A DNA stretch of 5,743 nucleotides from a bacterium (GTDB lineage: Bacteria; Patescibacteriota; Minisyncoccia; UBA6257; 2-01-FULL-56-20). Positions within the stretch are counted from its first letter, which is position 1. Each line of letters opens with the position of its first letter. Of the stretch, positions 1 through 3,277 are shown piece after piece. The position numbers and the translations under genes were made by a program. The DNA lies in contig JAKALK010000046.1 of assembly GCA_021813155.1 (NCBI GenBank), positions 1-5,743 of the forward strand. The letters run 5' to 3'. The notes beneath the pieces are model-generated. The model was not told the DNA's origin, searched no databases, and saw only the letters and a list, made by a program, of their open reading frames with translations.

Positions 1-147
1 TACTCATTCCAACATTCTCTCTTCCTAACACTCCACCACGCCTCGCGGCTGCGGCTTCAACGCAGTTAGGAATGCTCTCCTACCACTTACTGACTTCATT
101 GAGGAGGCGAACAGATGCTCGCCTGTGTGTTGAGGAATAGACTAGAA

Positions 148-221
148 AGTCTGCGACGGGGCTCGAACCCGTGACTTCTACCTTACCAAGGTAGTGCTCT
201 AGCCAGCTGAGCTACGCAGAC
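148..221 (-). tRNA. tRNA-Thr(GGU) inside the 23S rRNA gene
   Basis: A 74-nt cloverleaf: acceptor GTCTGCG/CGCAGAC (fully Watson-Crick), TA, D-stem GCTC/GAGC with loop AGCTGGCTA, anticodon stem CTACC/GGTAG with loop TTGGTAA (anticodon GGT), variable AAGTC, T-arm ACGGG/CCCGT with TTCGAGC, discriminator T. CCA is not encoded. It reads ACC and ACU. It is the second tRNA in the helix 45 insertion, on the same strand as the 23S. Its 3' acceptor strand can form a competing hairpin with the next bases (AGACT-TTCT-AGTCT, 139-152), which could slow 3'-end maturation. No separate promoter is seen. Confidence 0.97.
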
Positions 222-236
222 TTTTCAGAACTTAAA

Positions 237-309
237 TGGGACATATCGGATTTGAACCGATAACCTCTTGGTTCGAAGCCAAGCGCTCTATCCTTTGAGC
301 TAATGCCCC
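237..309 (-). tRNA. tRNA-Arg(UCG) inside the 23S rRNA gene
   Basis: A 73-nt cloverleaf: acceptor GGGGCAT/ATGTCCC (one G-U), TA, D-stem GCTC/GAGC with loop AAAGGATA, anticodon stem CTTGG/CCAAG with loop CTTCGAA (anticodon TCG), variable AGGTT, T-arm ATCGG/CCGAT with TTCAAAT, discriminator A. CCA is not encoded (ATT follows). The A in the D-loop fits the A20 identity element of bacterial tRNA-Arg. It should read CGA and CGG codons. It is the first of two tRNAs in the helix 45 insertion, 19 nt after the closing stem and 15 nt before tRNA-Thr. It has no visible promoter of its own, so its supply would depend on 23S transcription. Every helix and invariant base is intact, so it looks functional and not like a relic. 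Confidence 0.97.
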
Positions 310-857
310 ATTTTTCAAAAGTGAAAATCCTCAATGAAGTCAGCAAGTCCATATCTTCGGTACTACGCTTAGCCCCGGTACATTTTCGGCGCGCCTCGCC
401 ATCGAATAGTGAGTTGTTACACACTCTTTAAAGGATGGCTACCTCTAAGCCAACCTCCTATCTGTCTATGGCGCGACACTACCTTTTACACTTAGCGTAA
501 ATTTAGGGACCTTAGATTATGGTCTGGGCTCTTCCCCTCGCGACCACGGAGCTTAGCCCCCGCAGTCTGACTACCGTAATTACACCGGCGGTATTCGGAG
601 TTTGATTAAATGGTCGAGCTTTCGCCCTTTACCATTCATCCAGTGCTCTACCCCCACCGGCTACTTAGCGGCGCTAGTCGGAAAACTATTTCGGAGAGAA
701 CCAGCTATTACCAGATTCGATTAGCTTTTCACTCCTTACCTCAGGTCATCCGAAGGTGTTGAACAACCCACCGGTTCGGTCCTCCTCCCGGTTTTCACCG
801 GGATTCAACCTGCCCAAGGCAAGCTCATCTGGCTTCGGGTCTATATCACACTGCCGT

Positions 858-905
858 GCAATTCCAAATTTCGTGAGGTTAACCCCCCGCGAAATTTGAA
901 ATTGC
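858..905 (-). other. Expanded 23S helix (near E. coli nt 710)
   Basis: The rRNA strand forms a 16-bp stem between 890-905 and 858-873 (GCAATTTCAAATTTCG with CGAAATTTGGAATTGC, one G-U) around a 16-nt loop. It lies between ACCGAGTGTTAAAAG and GTGATATAGACCCGAAGCC, where E. coli has only a short connecting segment. Unlike helix 45, it carries no gene. Confidence 0.7.
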
Positions 906-1100
906 GCACGCGCTTTTAACACTCGGTTTCCCTATGCCTCCACCCTTAACGGGCTTAGACAAGCAATGTAAAATAAGTCGTTGGATCATTCTTCAATAGG
1001 CACACTGTTCCCCTCCCTTTTTCTTGCGAAAAAGGATTCGGGGTTCAGTTCCTTGTAGACAAATGGTTTCAGGTTCTATTTCAACGGCCTCACCGGCCTG

Positions 1101-1137
<37 letters not shown>

Positions 1138-1316
1138 ATCATCAAAGGTATTTAGCCTTAGGAGATAGTACTCCCAACTTCCTCCGAGACTGTTTTACCT
1201 CGGAGTACTCAAGAAAGAAAACGAGAAGTTGATCAATTTTCGCCTACCGGACTATCACCGTCTTTGGTCTGCCTTTCCAGGCTTGTTCGGCTAATTAATC
1301 AATTTGTAACTTCTTT

Positions 1317-1380
1317 TTAGATATAAAGTTGGCCGCCACGTGTAGACGTACAACTTTATATCTAAGATGTTTTCATCTTA
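1317..1380 (-). other. Expanded 23S hairpins (near E. coli nt 270-290)
   Basis: Inside the 23S sequence, 1351-1365 and 1317-1331 form a perfect 15-bp stem around a 19-nt loop. It is preceded in the RNA by an overlapping hairpin TAAGATG-TTTT-CATCTTA (1363-1380). Common bacterial 23S sequences have only a short segment between GGGGTT and GTTACAAA here. This is a species-specific expansion of a variable helix, AT-rich compared with the conserved parts. It could be retained in the ribosome or trimmed; the sequence does not show which. Confidence 0.7.
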
Positions 1381-1725
1381 TAACCCCTAAATTTTTTCTT
1401 GCGAAAAACTTCAGGTTTAGGCTCTTCCCTTTTCGCTCGCCGCTACTTAGGGAATACACATTTGTTCTTCTTTCCTCCGCTTACTGAAATGTTTTACTTC
1501 AGCGGGTTCGCTTCCCTCGCTTGCGCTCGGGATTATTGAGGTTTACTCAATAGGGTTTCCCCATTCGGAAATCCCCGGGTCACAGGTTGCTACGCACCTC
1601 ACCGAGGCGTATCGTCGCTACGCTACGTCCTTCATCGCCCTTTGATGTCTAGGCATCCACCATTCGCCCTTAATGCCAACCATCCCAATACTGACTTTTG
1701 CCCCCACTTTTAAAAAGCGGGAGCT

Positions 1726-1761
1726 AACTCCACTTACCGGAATGCGTACCGGCATGGAGTT
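1726..1761 (-). other. Hairpin in the 23S leader
   Basis: AACTCCA (1755-1761) pairs with TGGAGTT (1726-1732), with a CCGG/CCGG inner pairing. Just downstream, CTCCCGCTTT can pair with AAAGTGGGGG (about 1702-1723). These lie between the boxA-like site and the 23S 5' end, where bacterial precursors carry processing structures. A processing role is an inference. The usual long stem that pairs the 5' and 3' flanks of 23S cannot be tested because the 3' flank lies outside the window. Confidence 0.5.
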
Positions 1762-1774
1762 TCGATTATTTATT

Positions 1775-1786
1775 TATCAAAGACCA
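1775..1786 (-). promoter_or_regulatory. boxA-like antitermination element
   Basis: The minus strand reads TGGTCTTTGATA, one mismatch from the rRNA boxA consensus TGYTCTTTRANA bound by NusB/S10. It lies about 95 nt upstream of the 23S 5' end and downstream of the promoter, the right place for protecting long rRNA transcription. It is unusual that a terminator (1806-1829) comes before it. Confidence 0.5.
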
Positions 1787-1805
1787 ATCAACCGGTTAGA
1801 GGCAC

Positions 1806-1829
1806 TAAAAAACCGCTCGAGCGAGCGGT
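1806..1829 (-). terminator. Intrinsic terminator in the 23S leader (possible attenuator)
   Basis: In the minus-strand transcript ACCGCTC-GCTC-GAGCGGT is followed at once by a run of T (1807-1812), a textbook intrinsic terminator. It lies about 70 nt after the predicted 23S start and about 130 nt before the mature 23S 5' end. There is no upstream gene for it to end, so it should act on 23S transcription itself. Confidence 0.65.
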
Positions 1830-1866
1830 CCGGAAACGCCTAAAAAGGCGGTTTCAGCCGCTTCGC
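1821..1866 (-). promoter_or_regulatory. Possible antiterminator upstream of the 23S leader terminator
   Basis: GCGAAGCGG (1858-1866) can pair with CCGCTCGC (1821-1828), 8 bp with one bulged A, which would use the left arm of the terminator. Between them a separate hairpin GAAACCGCC-TTTTTA-GGCGTTTC (1833-1855) fits inside the larger stem. Two exclusive folds next to a terminator resemble an attenuator. This is pairing logic only; no ligand or leader peptide is recognised. Confidence 0.4.
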
Positions 1867-1902
1867 TTAATCAGGTTTTTTATGGTCATCATTACGGATA
1901 CC

Positions 1903-1930
1903 ATTATAGGGAGCTTAAGGATGTTGTCAA
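1903..1930 (-). promoter_or_regulatory. Consensus sigma-70-type promoter for 23S rRNA
   Basis: The minus strand has TTGACA (1925-1930), a 16-bp spacer and TATAAT (1903-1908), both hexamers perfect. Predicted start is near 1896, about 215 nt before the mature 23S 5' end. It shows that the 23S is transcribed as its own unit and not as the tail of a 16S operon. Confidence 0.85.
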
Positions 1931-1955
1931 GTGGAATAGAGAAGAAGGAATGGGA

Positions 1956-1985
1956 TTGACTAATCTGGCTTCCAGGGGCTATGAT
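1956..1985 (+). promoter_or_regulatory. Promoter of the tRNA-Pro-Arg-Arg cluster
   Basis: TTGACT (1956-1961), an 18-bp spacer and TATGAT (1980-1985), each five of six matches to consensus. Predicted start is near 1992, about 6 nt before tRNA-Pro. It is back to back with the 23S promoter, with 25 bp between the two -35 boxes. Confidence 0.7.
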
Positions 1986-1997
1986 ACTTGTCAGTTT

Positions 1998-2071
1998 CGA
2001 GGCGTAGCTCAGCTGGTTAGAGCACTGGGTTCGGGGCCCGGTTGCCAGAGGTTCAAATCCTCTCGCCTCGA
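1998..2071 (+). tRNA. tRNA-Pro(CGG)
   Basis: A 74-nt cloverleaf: acceptor CGAGGCG/CGCCTCG, TA, D-stem GCTC/GAGC, anticodon stem CTGGG/CCCGG with loop TTCGGGG (anticodon CGG), variable TTGCC, T-arm AGAGG/CCTCT with TTCAAAT, discriminator A. The C1-G72 pair and A73 fit bacterial tRNA-Pro identity. CCA is not encoded. It is first in the three-tRNA cluster, followed after 5 nt by tRNA-Arg(GCG). It reads CCG; a second tRNA-Pro elsewhere would be needed for the other proline codons. Confidence 0.97.
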
Positions 2072-2076
2072 TTTAT

Positions 2077-2150
2077 GTCCCCGTAGCTCAAATGGATAGA
2101 GCGTGAGCTTGCGGAGCTCGAGGTTGCGGGTTCAAATCTCGCCGGGGATA
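2077..2150 (+). tRNA. tRNA-Arg(GCG)
   Basis: A 74-nt cloverleaf: acceptor GTCCCCG/CGGGGAT (terminal G-U), TA, D-stem GCTC/GAGC, anticodon stem TGAGC/GCTCG with loop TTGCGGA (anticodon GCG), variable AGGTT, T-arm GCGGG/CTCGC with TTCAAAT, discriminator A, no encoded CCA. Most bacteria read CGU/CGC/CGA with an ACG anticodon modified to ICG by TadA. A genomic G34 is unusual in bacteria and would read CGC and CGU only, leaving CGA/CGG to a UCG tRNA such as the one inside the 23S. Confidence 0.95.
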
Positions 2151-2154
2151 TTCT

Positions 2155-2228
2155 GCCCTTGTAGCTCAGGCAGGAAGAGCAGTGGTCTTCTAAACCACTC
2201 GTCGGCGGTTCGAATCCGCCCAAGGGCA
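2155..2228 (+). tRNA. tRNA-Arg(UCU)
   Basis: A 74-nt cloverleaf: acceptor GCCCTTG/CAAGGGC, TA, D-stem GCTC/GAGC with loop AGGCAGGAA, anticodon stem GTGGT/ACCAC with loop CTTCTAA (anticodon TCT), variable TCGTC, T-arm GGCGG/CCGCC with TTCGAAT, discriminator A, no encoded CCA. It reads AGA and AGG. Last tRNA in the cluster, 4 nt after tRNA-Arg(GCG) and just before a terminator. Confidence 0.97.
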
Positions 2229-2231
2229 TTC

Positions 2232-2257
2232 AACTCCTCCACCGTGGGGAGTTTTTG
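2232..2257 (+). terminator. Terminator of the tRNA cluster
   Basis: AACTCC pairs with GGAGTT, extended inside by CCA/TGG, followed by a T-rich run (TTTTTGTTT). It begins 4 nt after the last tRNA base and reads with the cluster. Confidence 0.75.
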
Positions 2258-2300
2258 TTTAAAGGAAATCCTTTAGTAAACTCAGGATGATTTTTAGCTA

Positions 2301-2343
2301 AAACTAAAATCGCCTTGTCCTCACAACAAAGCGATTTTAGTTT
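2301..2343 (-). terminator. Long hairpin, probable terminator of the minus-strand membrane-protein gene
   Basis: A perfect 13-bp inverted repeat (AAACTAAAATCGC with GCGATTTTAGTTT), with a TTGT/ACAA inner pairing. It lies 21 bp past the stop codon of the gene at 2365-3048. The U-rich right arm suits termination on that strand. Being symmetrical, it could also stop read-through from the tRNA cluster. Confidence 0.6.
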
Positions 2344-2364
2344 ATAAACTATTATAACAAATTC

Positions 2365-3048
2365 TTATCGATGATACTCTGTATGCTCCCTGAGCTTTCC
2401 GATTAGATAAGCAGCATACTCTTTGCCTCCCAATCCAAAGGACAGCCCACCGGCAATAGCTAGCATCGCTATGAAACCGGTAACGATGGTGTTAACGATA
2501 TCGCGAGCAATATTCAACTGATTAAGAGCAGCAAAGAAACCGAAGATCACGATCGCCCACCACGTAAGAGAACCTAAGAAGTTGGCCGAGTGGAAACCAG
2601 CGCTTTTTACTGAAGCCTTAATGATGGTTCTTAAGAAGTTAGCAACCACTACTGCCGCCAACATAACTAAAACTGCGATGATTACGCTTGGGACATAAGC
2701 CAAGACGCCTGAAAGGAATCCAGAGAAAGCGTAAAGACCGAGCGCATCAGAAGCGGCAAGTAAGAAAGCTATCAAAAGAAACCAATAAGTTAAACGACCA
2801 AGGAAAAGAGAGCCATTAAGTTTAATACCGGCTCGCTCAAAGTAAGGAGTAAGGCCAATTGTGTGAAGGAATTTGTTGAGTTTGATTCCTTCGAAGATTT
2901 TCTCAATTAAGGTGGCAAAAGCGGCCGCGACAATTAACCCGACAATAACAATAACAATGGCGCCGATTAAACTTGGCAGGAAACCAGCAAAACCCATCCA
3001 GAGGTTCTGGAGTGATTGAGTGATGATAACAGACCACGATTCAACCAT
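2365..3048 (-). CDS. Conserved-TM-helix membrane protein (MscS-related family, no MscS beta domain)
   Basis: A 227-residue, strongly hydrophobic protein. Membrane segments are visible near residues 22-46, 86-106, 117-138, 160-177 and 185-207, separated by short charged loops. Two stretches resemble the conserved TM helix repeat (Pfam TM_helix type) found alone or before mechanosensitive channel domains. The second ends in GGLSFGLGGKEYAA (200-213), close to the AFGLGG-type motif of that family. No MscS beta domain follows; the protein ends 14 residues later in a charged tail. Such short versions are common in Patescibacteria and are often called mechanosensitive-channel-related, but channel activity is unproven. 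The ATG start (ATGGTTGAATCG) lacks a clear Shine-Dalgarno sequence. The gene follows the PLP-enzyme gene on the same strand after a 229-bp gap with structured DNA, so it may have its own promoter. TAA stop. Confidence 0.85.
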   Translation of the reverse strand: MVESWSVIITQSLQNLWMGFAGFLPSLIGAIVIVIVGLIVAAAFATLIEKIFEGIKLNKFLHTIGLTPYFERAGIKLNGSLFLGRLTYWFLLIAFLLAASDALGLYAFSGFLSGVLAYVPSVIIAVLVMLAAVVVANFLRTIIKASVKSAGFHSANFLGSLTWWAIVIFGFFAALNQLNIARDIVNTIVTGFIAMLAIAGGLSFGLGGKEYAAYLIGKLREHTEYHR

Positions 3049-3063
3049 GAAAGATAAAGAAAT

Positions 3064-3166
3064 TTTGGCGTTTTCCCCGTTTAGAAATAGCCCTTCCTAA
3101 AACTCTTTTGGAGTGCGCTTACTCGCGGGCGCGATTTCCAACGGGGTTTTCAAAAATTTCGCCAAA
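3064..3166 (-). ncRNA. Cloverleaf-like structured leader or small RNA (hypothetical)
   Basis: On the minus strand TTTGGCG (3160-3166) pairs with CGCCAAA (3064-3070). Inside it CCCCGTT-GGAAAT (3134-3146) pairs with ATTTCT-A-AACGGGG (3075-3088), 13 bp with one bulge. Inside that GCCC/GGGC closes two small hairpins, GCG/CGC (3115-3126) and ACTC/GAGT (3102-3114). One pair is G-U on the minus strand but A-C on the plus strand, so the minus strand fold is better. It ends 15 nt before the ATG of the membrane-protein gene, as a 5' UTR element would. It does not match a riboswitch or ncRNA I recognise. Confidence 0.4.
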
Positions 3167-3179
3167 TTAATCGACCTTT

Positions 3180-3216
3180 AGGCTGTATAGTAAAAACAGC
3201 CTGGAATTTTGATTCC
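3180..3216. repeat. Two adjacent inverted repeats downstream of the PLP-enzyme gene
   Basis: AGGCTGT/ACAGCCT (7 bp, 9-nt loop, 3180-3202) is followed directly by GGAAT/ATTCC (3203-3216). On the plus strand the second is followed by TTTT, but no plus-strand gene leads into it. On the minus strand neither has a proper T run. They may be weak stops after the class V aminotransferase gene or an operator; the role is unclear. Confidence 0.4.
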
Positions 3217-3237
3217 TTTTAATTTTATCAAATTGAG

Positions 3238-3258
3238 TGTGGATAATACTGTGGATAA
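3238..3258 (-). promoter_or_regulatory. Tandem DnaA boxes
   Basis: Two perfect copies of the DnaA-box 9-mer TTATCCACA lie on the minus strand at 3250-3258 and 3238-3246, in direct repeat with 3 bp between. They lie in an AT-rich stretch starting 19 bp past the stop codon of the class V aminotransferase gene. Perfect paired boxes are rare by chance. They may mark a DnaA-binding site or part of an origin, but no dnaA, dnaN or unwinding element is seen in the window. Confidence 0.55.
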
Positions 3259-3277
3259 CTAGATTTAGAGAGTAATA

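Larger units (their letters stand above)
86..347 (-). other. Helix 45 insertion in 23S rRNA, closed by a 19-bp stem and carrying two tRNA genes
   Basis: Arms 329-347 (transcribed first) and 86-104 are reverse complements over 19 bp with one G-U wobble (CTTGCTGACTTCATTGAGG pairs with CCTCAATGAAGTCAGTAAG). They sit where E. coli 23S has the short helix 45 (about nt 1164-1185): ACCGAAGATATGGA comes before and GTGGTAGGAGAGC follows, matching ACCGAAGCTGCGG and GGGTAGGGGAGC. The 224 nt inside hold, in transcription order, an AT-rich 6-bp hairpin (TTTTCA/TGAAAA, 310-328), tRNA-Arg(UCG), a 15-nt spacer, tRNA-Thr(GGU), a 23-nt linker, and a hairpin AGGCGA/TCGCCT (105-124). Helix 45 is a known site of intervening sequences in several proteobacteria, where RNase III removes them and the 23S stays fragmented. 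Here the cargo is tRNA, so RNase P and the tRNA 3' nucleases would also cut. No ORF or intron core is visible in it. Confidence 0.93.

Noticed and set aside
105..328. Group I or group II intron, or homing endonuclease insertion, in 23S
   Set aside because: The 224 nt are almost filled by two tRNAs and short hairpins; no endonuclease ORF and no intron core is visible, and the borders are helix arms, not splice sites.
86..347. The tRNAs as part of a 16S-23S internal transcribed spacer
   Set aside because: Both flanks are 23S sequence from either side of helix 45, on one strand and in the right order, and the true 23S 5' end lies about 1.3 kb away at 1681.
212..424. Open frame of 70 codons on the minus strand
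   Set aside because: It runs through tRNA-Arg and conserved 23S sequence, so it is a chance frame in structural RNA.
1763..1791. Second 23S promoter (TTGATT, 17 bp, TAATCG) downstream of the leader terminator
   Set aside because: The -10 hexamer matches poorly and the segment is better explained by the boxA-like site; kept only as an alternative to test by start-site mapping.
3064..3166. SRP RNA, tmRNA, 6S RNA or a known riboswitch
   Set aside because: None of the conserved core sequences of these RNAs (for example the SRP GGAAG/AGCA domain IV loop) is present in the right structural context.
3184..3215. Minus-strand promoter with TACTAT or TATACA as -10 for the membrane-protein gene
   Set aside because: No acceptable -35 at 16-18 bp, and the hexamers sit inside an inverted repeat.
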